Positions 1 through 7,914 of a DNA stretch of 64,000 bases are shown here, one piece after another. The stretch covers positions 4,368,501 through 4,432,500 of the forward strand of contig NZ_CP107942.1 of the NCBI RefSeq assembly GCF_036053395.1, written 5' to 3'. The stretch comes from Actinoplanes sp. NBC_00393. GTDB lineage: Bacteria; Actinomycetota; Actinomycetes; Mycobacteriales; Micromonosporaceae. How positions within the stretch are numbered: position 1 is the first letter of the stretch; every line of letters starts with the position of its first letter. The position numbers were made by a program, and so were the translations under genes. Below the pieces are notes generated by a model that ran no database searches, was not told the DNA's origin, and was given only the letters and a program-made list of their open reading frames with translations.

Positions 1-77
1 AGCGACGTGAGGCATTCCCGCAGGTACGGCATGGCGTTGTAGACCGCCACCACCACCGAGACGTCCGGCCGGTTCAT
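1..77 (-). CDS. Glycosyltransferase family 2, N-terminal fragment (runs off left edge)
   Basis: Only the first 25 codons are in the window. They read MNRPDVSVVVAVYNAMPYLR and then ECLTS, which is the start of a GT-A fold family 2 glycosyltransferase: a VSVVVAVYN beta strand binding the nucleotide, then a helix beginning PYLREC. The ATG at 77-75 overlaps the TGA of the upstream glycosyltransferase by 4 bases (ATGA), so the two are translationally coupled. Such enzymes transfer a sugar from a nucleotide-sugar to a growing glycan at the cytoplasmic face of the membrane. The acceptor cannot be judged from the fragment. Confidence 0.75.
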   Translation of the reverse strand, partial: MNRPDVSVVVAVYNAMPYLRECLTS

Positions 78-1363
78 CGGCTGCTCTGCTGCGTCACGCC
101 CAGCAACGAGCGGTAGAGGCCGGCCAGCTTCTCGGCCTGCGCCTCCCAGGTCCAGCCCGGCAGCGGGCTGTCCGGCCCGTCGTACACCGCCCGGTAGCGC
201 TGCGGATCCGCCAGGACGGTACGCACCGCGCGCGCGAAGTCAGCGGCGTCCTTCGCCCGGAACACCTCGCCCTGACCGGTGGCGCGGACTGTCTCGGCCA
301 TCGTCCGCACGTCGCTGACCACGATCGGCAGCCGGGCGTGCGAGTACTCGAAGAACTTGGTGACCAGCGCGATCTCGTGGTTCACCCAGTGGTGGATCGG
401 GATCACCCCGATGTCGGCGGCGGACAGGAATCGCGGGACCTGCGCGGGCGGCACGTACGGCACCGCGTGCACCCGTTCCGCGGCGGTCAGCGCGGTGATG
501 TGCGGCGCCGCCGGATCGCCGACCACCAGCGCCAGGTGCACCTCCGGCAGCAGGGGCAGCGCCTCGACGACCGTGGCCAGCCCGCGCTGCGGCGACGCGG
601 ACCCGCTGTACACCAGCAGCGGCGTCGCTGCGCCGACACCGCACAGCGCGCGCAGATCGGGCACCGCCTCGCCGCCGGTGGTCTCCGGCGCGTTCAGCAC
701 CACCGCGGGCCGCTCGGCCAGCCGGTGTTCGCGCTGCAGCATCCCGGCGAGCGTCTCGGACACCGTGATCACCGTGTCGGCGTCTCCCACGTACTCCCGC
801 TCGTAACCGAGGTGGGCGGGCAGCCAGCGGGCGTTGTCGCGGCGCGGCCGCGCGCCGGGCAGGAACTCGTGCGCGTCGTACACCAGCTTGACGTCCCGGC
901 CGGCCTCGCGCGCACGCCGGGCCGCCCGCGCGCCGACGCCCAGCATCCGGAAGTCGTGGGCGTGGATCAGGTCGGCGTCCAGCTCGTCGATCACCTCGCC
1001 GAAGGCTCGCTCATAGCTCCACAGGCCCGGTTCGAGCCGGCGCCAGGCCCGGTCACCGTGCACCGCCCGCCAGAACCCGACCTGGGCGCGCTCCACCGGC
1101 CGGCGCGCCAGCCGGGCCGCCCGCAGCAGCCGGCCACCGCGGCGGACCAGCCGCTGCCGGATCGCGCCGGACCGGTCGCCGCCCATCGGCAGCAGCCGCA
1201 CCCGGGCCGGGCCGAGGGTCCACTGCTGCTCCTCCGCGGTGGGCGAGCAGCCGAGCAGGGTGACGTCCCACCCCGCCTCGGCGACCGAGCGGGCCGTCTT
1301 CTGCACCCGGGAATCACCGTGAACACCGTTGTCGACCAGCATGACGACCCGATCGCTACTCAT
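74..1363 (-). CDS. GT-B fold glycosyltransferase (GT4 type)
   Basis: A 429-residue cytoplasmic glycosyltransferase starting MSSDRVVMLVDNGVHGDSRV, a typical GT4 N-terminal Rossmann strand followed by a basic helix. The C-terminal nucleotide-sugar half has TPLLVYSGSASPQRGL (about residue 270) and KFFEYSHARLPIVVSD, where the FFEY segment corresponds to the conserved donor-binding region. An upstream in-frame start exists, but ATG at 1363 begins exactly at the family start and is preferred. The gene overlaps the next family 2 enzyme by 4 bases, so it belongs to a polysaccharide or glycoconjugate operon continuing off the left edge. Donor and acceptor are unknown. Confidence 0.85.
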   Translation of the reverse strand: MSSDRVVMLVDNGVHGDSRVQKTARSVAEAGWDVTLLGCSPTAEEQQWTLGPARVRLLPMGGDRSGAIRQRLVRRGGRLLRAARLARRPVERAQVGFWRAVHGDRAWRRLEPGLWSYERAFGEVIDELDADLIHAHDFRMLGVGARAARRAREAGRDVKLVYDAHEFLPGARPRRDNARWLPAHLGYEREYVGDADTVITVSETLAGMLQREHRLAERPAVVLNAPETTGGEAVPDLRALCGVGAATPLLVYSGSASPQRGLATVVEALPLLPEVHLALVVGDPAAPHITALTAAERVHAVPYVPPAQVPRFLSAADIGVIPIHHWVNHEIALVTKFFEYSHARLPIVVSDVRTMAETVRATGQGEVFRAKDAADFARAVRTVLADPQRYRAVYDGPDSPLPGWTWEAQAEKLAGLYRSLLGVTQQSSR

Positions 1364-1482
1364 GATGGCGCGAGTGTATGAGCGGTTTCCGCGCCCGGCA
1401 CCGGCCCGCAGCATCAATACATCCAGCCGCCATGGCCGCGTCATCTGCCGTCCGCCCGGCGTGAATACCGTCTGCCGTCGAG

Positions 1483-3174
1483 ATGGATGTCACCTACCTG
1501 GCGCTGGGCGGCCGGCGCGTGCGCGCGGCCGTCGCCCACACCGCGCAGCTGGCCGCCGACGGCACGCCGGTCACCCTGGTCACCACCGCCGGTTCGGAGT
1601 GGGACGGCGTACCGATCCCCCCGGGTGTGACCCTGCGGCGGGTGCGCACGCCGCGGGCCGCGCGGCCGCTCATCGCGGCAGCCGGGACGTTGTACGCCGG
1701 AGACCCGGAAGCGCTGGCCGAGGCGTACGCCACCGGCCGCCCCGGCGTCCTGCTGGAACCCTCCGCCGACCCGGCCCGCCGCCCGCAACCGGCCGACCTG
1801 GCCGTGCTCACCCCGTGGTATCCGTCGCCGGACGACCCGTTCGCCGGCGCCTTCGTGCAGGCCGCCACCGCCGCGGTCACCGGCGACTTCGCGCGGGTGT
1901 CGGTCCTGCACACGCAGAGCTGGTTCTACTCACCCGGCCGGCTGCCCGGGCAGCTGCTGGGCGTCGCCGCGGAACGCCAGGCGCTGCGCTCCGGCAACAC
2001 CGTCGTCCTGGACACCGCCGAGGGCGAACTCGCCCGTGTCGCCACCCCGACCCCGGGAGGCGGCGACTACCTGGCGTACGCCGACGAACAGACCCGGGCG
2101 TTGCGGGCGGCCCTGCCCACCGGCCGGATCGAGGCACCCGTGGTGCACGCGCACACCGGCCTGATGGGCGGGGTGGTCGCCGCGCGGCTGGCCCGCCCGG
2201 ACGCCCGGATCGTGGTCACCGAGCACGCCACTTTCCTGGCTCTGGCCTTCGCGCAGCCCGGCGTGCAGCGCCGGTATGCCGCCATGCTGGCCCGCGCCGA
2301 CGCCGTGCTCTGCGTCGGCCGTGCGCTGCGCGACCAACTCGCGGGCATCTTCCCGGAGCACGCCGGCAAGCTGCGGATCGTGCCCAACGCCATCGACTTC
2401 GACCGGTTCGCGGTCCGCGCCGAGCCACCCCGCGAGCCGCTGCGCTGGCTCTACCTGGGCCGGATGATGGAGCACAAAGGCGTGCTGACCCTGCTCGGCG
2501 CCTTCGCCCGGGTCGCCGCCGAGGATCCGCGGGTCACCCTCACCCTGGTCGGCGGCGGCCCGCTCGATGCCGAGATCGACCGGCGCCTCGCCGAGTGCCG
2601 GGCCCGGCCCGACGCTGACCCGACTCCACCGCAGCGCTGGGCCGACCGGGTCATCCGGCGGCCACCGGTACCGCCGGAGCAGGTCACCGCGCTGCTGCAT
2701 GAGCACGACCTGCTGGTGCACGCGAGCCGTCGCGAGACGTTCGGCATGACGGTGGTCGAGGCCGTAGCAACCGGCACCCCGGTGCTGGTGGCCCGCAGCG
2801 AGGGCCCGGCCGAGACCCTGGACGGCATCGAGGACCTGGCCGGCGCGCTGTTCGAGCCGACCGACGATCCCGCCGTCATCGTCGCCGCCTACCGCGAACT
2901 GAAGGCCCGCTTCGCGGCGCTGGACCTGGCCGGAGCACGGACGCAGTTGCTGGCCCGCTACGGCACCGAGGCGGTCCGCGCGCAGCTGCGCCAGGCGTAC
3001 ACCGCAGGCGCTCCGCCGTCGTCGGCGACCGTGCCGGAACCGGCCCGGCTGCCGCTGCGACGGTTGCCGTCCCCGGTGCCCGAAGCCCTGGTCCGCACCG
3101 GCGTCCGGGTCGCGCGCCGGGTCAGCGGATCCGCTGTGCGGCCTTGGCCACGGCCGCGCCGACCGCCAGGCTGA
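1483..3174 (+). CDS. GT4 family glycosyltransferase with extra N-terminal domain
   Basis: A 563-residue protein. Residues from about 105 onward are a full GT4 enzyme: LAVLTPWYPSPDDPFAGAFV at the start, RIVPNAIDFDRF, LRWLYLGRMMEHKGVLTLL (donor-domain start) and HASRRETFGMTVVEAVATG (donor-binding loop). The first about 100 residues (MDVTYLALGGRRVRAAVAHT onward) look like a second, shortened Rossmann-like half and make the protein longer than the usual 380-420 residues. It is divergent from the glycosyltransferase ending the minus-strand operon, with 119 bases between them. Its 3' end overlaps the antisense small gene at 3122-3280 by 53 bases. Substrate unknown. Confidence 0.85.
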   Translation: MDVTYLALGGRRVRAAVAHTAQLAADGTPVTLVTTAGSEWDGVPIPPGVTLRRVRTPRAARPLIAAAGTLYAGDPEALAEAYATGRPGVLLEPSADPARRPQPADLAVLTPWYPSPDDPFAGAFVQAATAAVTGDFARVSVLHTQSWFYSPGRLPGQLLGVAAERQALRSGNTVVLDTAEGELARVATPTPGGGDYLAYADEQTRALRAALPTGRIEAPVVHAHTGLMGGVVAARLARPDARIVVTEHATFLALAFAQPGVQRRYAAMLARADAVLCVGRALRDQLAGIFPEHAGKLRIVPNAIDFDRFAVRAEPPREPLRWLYLGRMMEHKGVLTLLGAFARVAAEDPRVTLTLVGGGPLDAEIDRRLAECRARPDADPTPPQRWADRVIRRPPVPPEQVTALLHEHDLLVHASRRETFGMTVVEAVATGTPVLVARSEGPAETLDGIEDLAGALFEPTDDPAVIVAAYRELKARFAALDLAGARTQLLARYGTEAVRAQLRQAYTAGAPPSSATVPEPARLPLRRLPSPVPEALVRTGVRVARRVSGSAVRPWPRPRRPPG

Positions 3175-3280
3175 CCAGCGGCGCCGCCAGGCCCGGCAGC
3201 CGGGTCTTCTTCATCACCCAGGCGGTGGCGGCGCTGGTCACGACGGGCAGTGCGGTCCGAACGATGGTGTTGGTGTTCAT
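3122..3280 (-). CDS. Small membrane protein
   Basis: A 52-residue protein starting MNTNTIVRTALPVVTSAATA with a glycine/alanine-rich second half (LAAPLVSLAVGAAVAKAAQ) that could form one or two short membrane helices. The ATG at 3280 is preceded at good distance by GGAGG (GGAGGCGCTATG), which fixes this start over the ATG 10 codons upstream. Its last 53 bases overlap the antisense glycosyltransferase gene. No known function. The perfect ribosome binding site and hydrophobic pattern are the reasons for calling it a gene. Confidence 0.6.
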   Translation of the reverse strand: MNTNTIVRTALPVVTSAATAWVMKKTRLPGLAAPLVSLAVGAAVAKAAQRIR

Positions 3281-3310
3281 AGCGCCTCCAATACCCCGCA
3301 AGGGCCCCAT

Positions 3311-3328
3311 CTATCGCCCGCAGGCGCA
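3311..3328. repeat. 18-base repeat, copy A (tyrosinase locus)
   Basis: CTATCGCCCGCAGGCGCA occurs here and again, identical, at 5490-5507. Read on the minus strand it encodes a C-terminal GCACGR-stop. In copy B this is the true end of the amidohydrolase. In copy A the frame is open only back to a TAG about 60 bases upstream, out of frame with the MelC1-like gene ending at 3349. Confidence 0.8.
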
Positions 3329-3348
3329 GCCGGCTGCGACCGCGGCGA

Positions 3349-3819
3349 TCAGTACCCGCCGGGGGCCGACCTACGGTCGGCGACCAGGACCGGGCAGCCC
3401 GGCACCTGATCGGCCGGAGCTGCCATGTCCAGCTCGCCGAGCATCCGCACCGAAGCCTTGGTGATGGCGCGCAGGCCACGCTCCTTCCGGTAGGCCTGTA
3501 ACGCGCTGCGGTACCAACCCGCGCCTTCCGGGTAGAGCACCAGCTGGACGCCGTCGATGTAGGCGCACGCCGCGTCGTCGAGACCCCAGCCCATGATGTG
3601 GTGCCCGCGGTACTGCTCGTAGAACCCGGCACGCGGCACGGCCGGGGCCGCCGACGCAGTCGGGGCGGCCGAGGCATTCGGGGCGGCCGAGGCATTCGGA
3701 CTGACGGGGGCAGCACCGGCCGAGACGGCGACGCCCACCATCGCGGCGGCCGCCACCAGAACAGCGAACGACCGCTTGGCTTTCCGAGCCCGATTCTCTT
3801 TCCGGAGAAATACGGTCAT
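3349..3819 (-). CDS. MelC1-like secreted protein (tyrosinase cofactor paralogue)
   Basis: A 156-residue protein with a basic N-terminus (MTVFLRKENRARKAKRSFAV), a hydrophobic signal segment and cleavage near VSAGAAPV. An alanine-rich linker with NASAAP/TASAAP repeats follows. The mature part, FYEQYRGHHIMGWGLDDAA and IDGVQLVLYPEGAGWY, follows the pattern of the neighbouring MelC1 (DEKYKGRKIRGRHLGRD and IDNKKLALTLV), so it is a diverged member of the tyrosinase cofactor family. Classical MelC1 delivers copper to MelC2. This copy has no adjacent tyrosinase on its strand. It is divergent from melC1-melC2 across a 351-base gap. The 3' end may carry a frameshift (see the repeat at 3311). Role inferred only. 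Confidence 0.7.
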   Translation of the reverse strand: MTVFLRKENRARKAKRSFAVLVAAAAMVGVAVSAGAAPVSPNASAAPNASAAPTASAAPAVPRAGFYEQYRGHHIMGWGLDDAACAYIDGVQLVLYPEGAGWYRSALQAYRKERGLRAITKASVRMLGELDMAAPADQVPGCPVLVADRRSAPGGY

Positions 3820-4170
3820 GGCCGATCACGCCAATCATCTGAGTGGTCGAATATGGTTCGGCTCCGCCGCCGAATTTGCGGTGCCGTGCCTCGATCCTAC
3901 CCCCGGAACCGCCCGGATCAGCGGCGGTGCCACGGACCGGTGCGGCGCAGGGAAACGACACACCGTGGTGATATTCACCCGAAAGACTGCTCTGGTGACG
4001 CGTTCGGAAACCGTACCGATAATCCACCGTTGGTACGTTCGGCCACATCACGCCGGACATGCGCCCGAGGCGGGGCCGATCCCACTGTCGGACCGGCATT
4101 CCTGTGGTTCCATGAGCGAACGCCGAAATGGCGAATGACGAACGCTGATCGCTTTCGAATGAGGTTCATT
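3820..4170. other. Divergent intergenic region of the tyrosinase locus
   Basis: This 351-base gap holds no convincing gene. It should contain promoters for both the MelC1-like gene (leftward) and melC1-melC2 (rightward). A 6-base inverted repeat CGTACC (4012-4017) and GGTACG (4032-4037), with CGTTCGG next to each arm, is a possible regulator site. GC content is lower than in the flanking genes. No clear -35/-10 pair could be assigned. Confidence 0.4.
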
Positions 4171-4620
4171 ATGGCCGAAATGAAACGTCGTGACGTTCTG
4201 CGCTACAGCGCAGCCGGGGCAGTGACTGCCACCACCGCATTGGTAGCCGCCCCGGGCCTGGCCACCGAGGAGTCCGCCGCCGCGCCGGCTGGGCCACGTG
4301 ACCCACGCGACCCCCGTGACTTCGACGAGAAATACAAGGGCCGGAAGATCAGGGGCCGGCACCTCGGCCGCGACCGGGACGAGCTGCACATCGACAACAA
4401 GAAGCTCGCGCTCACGCTCGTCACCACCCTGTTCGTGCCGGAGGACGGTTCGCCGGAGCATGTGGGGCTCGGCTACATCAGCGCGATCAACCACTACGAC
4501 CCGGTCGAGATCAACGACGTCCGGAACCGGGACGGTCTGCGGAAACTGGCTCGCAAAGTCGTCGACATCCTGGGTGACATCGGGATCAGTGACGAGGCCG
4601 CGAAAGCGCACCAGCACTGA
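4171..4620 (+). CDS. melC1: Tyrosinase cofactor MelC1
   Basis: A 149-residue exported protein. MKRRDVLRYSAAGAVTATTA is a Tat signal with a paired arginine, ending near GLATEESAAAP. The mature part has FDEKYKGRKIRG, the MelC1 family core, and GYISAINHYDPVEIND, matching the VVNHY motif. MelC1 is the transient copper chaperone that loads MelC2 and carries it through the Tat route. The ATG at 4171 has a GAGG 8 bases upstream. A further in-frame ATG at 4135 lacks one. A short DPRDPRD tandem lies just after the signal. It is followed 27 bases later by melC2, the classic operon order. Confidence 0.88.
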   Translation: MAEMKRRDVLRYSAAGAVTATTALVAAPGLATEESAAAPAGPRDPRDPRDFDEKYKGRKIRGRHLGRDRDELHIDNKKLALTLVTTLFVPEDGSPEHVGLGYISAINHYDPVEINDVRNRDGLRKLARKVVDILGDIGISDEAAKAHQH

Positions 4621-4647
4621 TTTCTCCATCTGAGAGGCGACTGACCG

Positions 4648-5451
4648 ATGGCCGTACGTAAGAGCATCAGCACGTTGACCCCGGCGGAGAAGACCGCATT
4701 CGTCAATGCGCTCCGCCAGTTCAAGACCACCTCCGCCAACGGGCGGAACTACAACTGGTACATCGACCAGCACATCACCTATTTCTCGCGCACCTCTGAC
4801 AACATCAGTCACGCACACCAGTCACCGTCGTTCTTCCCGTGGCATCGCGAATATCTGCGGCTGCTCGAGTTCGATCTCCAGACGGTCAGCGGGAACCCGA
4901 ATCTGTTCCTTCCGTATTGGGACTGGACCGGATCGACGTCGCCGTTCACCGCGGACTTCCTCGGCTCGATCACCAACGGCAGCGTCTCCAGTGGCAACTT
5001 CAGCCCGAACTGGGGTTGGTCGATCTACCGGAGCAGTCTCGCCACCAGCTTCCTCCAGCGCCGGGTGGGGCAGAACGCGTCACGTCCCACGACCAGCACG
5101 GTGAACAACGTCCAGAGCCGTACGGTTTACGACCAGTCGCCGTGGAACTCCTCGGTCTCCAACAGCTACCGCAACCGCAACGAGATCGAGCTGCACAACC
5201 GCGTGCACAACTACGTCGGCGGCCACATGGCGACCCGGGAGGCGCCGAACGACCCGGCCTTCTGGCTGCACCACTGCAACATCGACCGCCTGTGGTGGCT
5301 GTGGCAGAGCAACCGCGGACTCGACACCTACCAGCCGCGCGGCTCCACCTCGGGGGTCGTCGACAACACCGAGACGATGCGCCCGTTCGCCCCCGGCAGG
5401 AACCCGTCGTCGGTCCGGGACATCGCCACGCTCGGTTACAGCTACCTGTAA
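4648..5451 (+). CDS. melC2: Tyrosinase MelC2
   Basis: A 267-residue type-3 copper monooxygenase that hydroxylates tyrosine and oxidises the diphenol to quinone, giving melanin. All six copper ligands can be placed: CuA His42 (DQHITYF), His57 (HAHQSPSFF) and His66 (FPWHREY); CuB His183 and His187 (LHNRVHNYVGG) and His209 (FWLHHCNIDR). The length fits Streptomyces enzymes (about 270-290). There is no signal peptide of its own, as expected when MelC1 carries it out. GAGAGG stands upstream of the ATG at 4648. It is convergent with the amidohydrolase, with 38 bases between the stops. Confidence 0.93.
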   Translation: MAVRKSISTLTPAEKTAFVNALRQFKTTSANGRNYNWYIDQHITYFSRTSDNISHAHQSPSFFPWHREYLRLLEFDLQTVSGNPNLFLPYWDWTGSTSPFTADFLGSITNGSVSSGNFSPNWGWSIYRSSLATSFLQRRVGQNASRPTTSTVNNVQSRTVYDQSPWNSSVSNSYRNRNEIELHNRVHNYVGGHMATREAPNDPAFWLHHCNIDRLWWLWQSNRGLDTYQPRGSTSGVVDNTETMRPFAPGRNPSSVRDIATLGYSYL

Positions 5452-5489
5452 GCCGCCTGGCTCGAAAGGCCGCCGCGACATGGGCCGGA

Positions 5490-5507
5490 CTATCGCCCGC
5501 AGGCGCA
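5490..5507. repeat. 18-base repeat, copy B (tyrosinase locus)
   Basis: Identical to 3311-3328. Here it forms the last codons (GCACGR and TAG) of the Tat-exported amidohydrolase on the minus strand. Confidence 0.8.
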
Positions 5508-6998
5508 ACCCACCGCGGCGGGAACCGCACCGGTGGACGGCTTGTTCTGCACGGCGGCCTCGATCTCGGCGAGGATCCGCTGGCGGGTGGCCGGGTCGAT
5601 GAGCTCCCCGCGGACGAAGACGCTGTCGATCTGCGTGGTGTTGCCGATGTCGCGCAGCGGGTTCGCGTCGAGCAGCACCAGATCGGCGACGTTGCCGCGC
5701 GCGATCGTGCCCCGGTCGCGATGGCCGAGGTGCCGGGCCGGCTCGTACGTCGCCGCCCGCAGCGCCTGCGCCGGGGTCAGCCCGGCGTGCACCAGCAGCC
5801 GCAGCTCGTCGTGCACGCTGAAGCCGGGCATCAGATACGCCGTGCCGAGATCGGTTCCGGTCATCAGCGGCACCCCGGCCCGCGCCAGCGCACCCGCGAG
5901 GCGCAGCCGCCGGACGAACAACTCGCGGCGTTCGGCGCTCTCCCGCGGGGTGCGCCCCTTCAGGTAGATGTTCTCGGTCGCCCACTGCCAGTACCCGAGC
6001 GTGTCCGCGCTGGCATACCGGAAACGTGGATCGTCGTGCGGCACGTCCTGCGGAACGTCGCAGGTCCAGTGCACGGTCAGGGTGGGTGTCACGTGCGTTC
6101 CGTTGCGGGCCAGCCGCTCGAAGACCCGGGCCGCCTTGTCGCGGTCGTAGGTGCGCGCGGCCGCGTACTCGATCGGGTGCAGGCCGGTGAACCAGCCGGC
6201 GTAATCGCCGCCGGCGACCTTGATCCGGGCGATCTCGCGGCGCAGCCGCCGTTCGTCGCGCGAGGTGTCGTACCAGAACTCGAAGAGGTGCTCGATGCTG
6301 CGCAGCCCGGCGTCACTGGCGTCGGTGACCGGCACGAAGTCGGGCACGTGCCCGAGGAACGGGATGCCCAGCCGGTCCGCCTCGGCGGCGATCGCGTGGA
6401 AGGATCCGCTGGTCAGGCGCGTGTAGGTCTTGATGAAGTCGGCGCCGGCCGCGGCCTGCTCGCGGACCGCCGCCCGGGCCTGCGCGGCGTCGGCGACCGC
6501 GAGGTGCGGCACGCCGAGACCTTCCCAGAGCGAGGGCGCGCCGTCCACGATGGCGCTGCCGACGATCAACTGCGGGCCCAGCCGGGCGCCGGCGGCGATC
6601 TGCGCGCGCCACTCGCGCACGGCGTCGCTCGAGGACATCTGGCGTACGGTCGTGACGCCGTTCACCGCGTACAGCTCAGGGTCTCTGGGGTCGATCTCGG
6701 TGGCGTGCGTGTGCATGTCGGCGAGGCCCGGGATCAAGAACTTCCCGCGACCGTCGACCACCCGCGCGCCGTGCGGCACCGGGACCCGCCGCAGGTCGCC
6801 GGCGTCGAGGACGCGGTCGCCGCGCACCAGCACGTTCTGGCCGCGCCGGACGCCGCCGACCGCGTCGAAAACGGTCACGCCGGTGACTGCCGTGACGCCG
6901 CCCGCCGCCGCTTCGGATCGGCCCGCGCCGATGGTTGCGCCGAGCACGCCGGCCGCGGTTCCGGCCAGCACGGTACGCCGGGACATCGTCGTCGCCAT
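5490..6998 (-). CDS. Tat-exported amidohydrolase (imidazolonepropionase/prolidase-like)
   Basis: A 502-residue metal-dependent hydrolase. The N-terminus has a Tat signal (MSRRTVLAGTAAGVLGATIG). The amidohydrolase fold is shown by GLADMHTHATEID (HxH metal site), DFIKTYTR (the lysine), IPFLGHVPDFVP, SIEHLFEFW and VPLMTGTDLGTAYL (final aspartate), and a C-terminal return to the small beta domain (GNVADLVLLDANPLRDI). The ATG at 6998 is chosen because GGAG lies just upstream and the Tat motif follows. The C-terminus ends in GCACGR, an unusual cysteine pair. It follows the sugar aldolase gene by 69 bases but lies next to the tyrosinase pair. Substrate unknown: peptide or cyclic amide is likely. Confidence 0.85.
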   Translation of the reverse strand: MATTMSRRTVLAGTAAGVLGATIGAGRSEAAAGGVTAVTGVTVFDAVGGVRRGQNVLVRGDRVLDAGDLRRVPVPHGARVVDGRGKFLIPGLADMHTHATEIDPRDPELYAVNGVTTVRQMSSSDAVREWRAQIAAGARLGPQLIVGSAIVDGAPSLWEGLGVPHLAVADAAQARAAVREQAAAGADFIKTYTRLTSGSFHAIAAEADRLGIPFLGHVPDFVPVTDASDAGLRSIEHLFEFWYDTSRDERRLRREIARIKVAGGDYAGWFTGLHPIEYAAARTYDRDKAARVFERLARNGTHVTPTLTVHWTCDVPQDVPHDDPRFRYASADTLGYWQWATENIYLKGRTPRESAERRELFVRRLRLAGALARAGVPLMTGTDLGTAYLMPGFSVHDELRLLVHAGLTPAQALRAATYEPARHLGHRDRGTIARGNVADLVLLDANPLRDIGNTTQIDSVFVRGELIDPATRQRILAEIEAAVQNKPSTGAVPAAVGCACGR

Positions 6999-7067
6999 GG
7001 GAGGTCTCCTGCCGGTCGAGGTCGTTGTCATCGATCCTCAGCCGTGCGGAAGCCGGTGTCGGTGGGG

Positions 7068-7901
7068 CTAACTCCCCAGCACGCGTAGGGCTGCCGCCAC
7101 CGTGCCGGCCATCGCGTCACGCGCGGGCGCCAGATACTTGCGGGGATCGGTGAGCGCGGTGTCGCCGTCCAGCCGCTGCCGTACCGCCGCGGTGAAGGCG
7201 CTGTTCAGCGCCGTGCCGATGTTGATTTTGACCATGCCGCAGCGGACCGCGGCGATCAGCTCGTCGTCCGGCACGCCGGACGAGCCGTGCAGCACCAGCG
7301 GCACCGGCACGGCGTCCCGCAGGCGGGTGATCAGGTCGTGGTCGAGGCGCGCGGTCCGGGTCGCCATGGCGTGCGAGGAGCCGACCGCCACGGCGAGCGC
7401 GTCCACGCCGGTGGCGGCAACGTAGGTGGCGGCCTCGTCGGGATCGGTGCGTACGCCCGGCGCGTGCGCACCGTCCTTGCCGCCGATCTCGCCCAGCTCG
7501 CTCTCCACCCACAGCCCCTGGCGGTGCGCCCGGCGTACGGCGTCGGCCGTGGCGGTCAGGTTCTGCTCGTACGGGCGCTGGGACGCGTCGTACATGACCG
7601 ACCCGAAGCCGTTGGCCGCGGCCTGGTCGAGCAGTTCGTCGGAGGTGACGTGGTCGAGGTGCAGACCGACGGGCACGCTCGACGCCTCGGCGACGCAGCG
7701 CGCGGCGGTGGCGATCGGCGCGAGCCGGCCGTGGTGGAACCGCACCGCGTTCTCGCTGATCTGCAGGATGACCGGCCGGCCGGCGGCTTCCGCGCCGGTG
7801 ACCACCGCTTCGGCGTGCTCGACGGTGATGACGTTGAAGGCGCCGATCCCGGCGCCGGCGTTCCGGGCCGCCGCGACGATCTCGCCGGTGGGTACGAACA
7901 C
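7068..7901 (-). CDS. Class II sugar-bisphosphate aldolase (tagatose/fructose-bisphosphate type)
   Basis: A 277-residue zinc-dependent aldolase of the Fba/GatY/KbaY family, cleaving a ketose-1,6-bisphosphate to dihydroxyacetone phosphate and glyceraldehyde-3-phosphate. Seen: GAFNVITVEHAEAVV, VGLHLDHVTSDE (zinc ligand HxD region), ESELGEIGGKDG, AVAVGSSHAM and VLHGSSGVPDDEL (zinc His and phosphate loop), and KINIGTALN. The start is GTG at 7901, preceded by GAGAGGA. The gene lies 13 bases after a PfkB kinase and near an AgaS-type isomerase, which argues for tagatose-1,6-bisphosphate, but fructose-bisphosphate cannot be excluded by sequence. Confidence 0.88.
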   Translation of the reverse strand: MFVPTGEIVAAARNAGAGIGAFNVITVEHAEAVVTGAEAAGRPVILQISENAVRFHHGRLAPIATAARCVAEASSVPVGLHLDHVTSDELLDQAAANGFGSVMYDASQRPYEQNLTATADAVRRAHRQGLWVESELGEIGGKDGAHAPGVRTDPDEAATYVAATGVDALAVAVGSSHAMATRTARLDHDLITRLRDAVPVPLVLHGSSGVPDDELIAAVRCGMVKINIGTALNSAFTAAVRQRLDGDTALTDPRKYLAPARDAMAGTVAAALRVLGS

Positions 7902-7914
7902 GGAGTGGTTCCTC

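Noticed and set aside
5452..5489. Terminator after melC2
   Set aside because: No stable hairpin with clear stem and loop was found in the short convergent gap.
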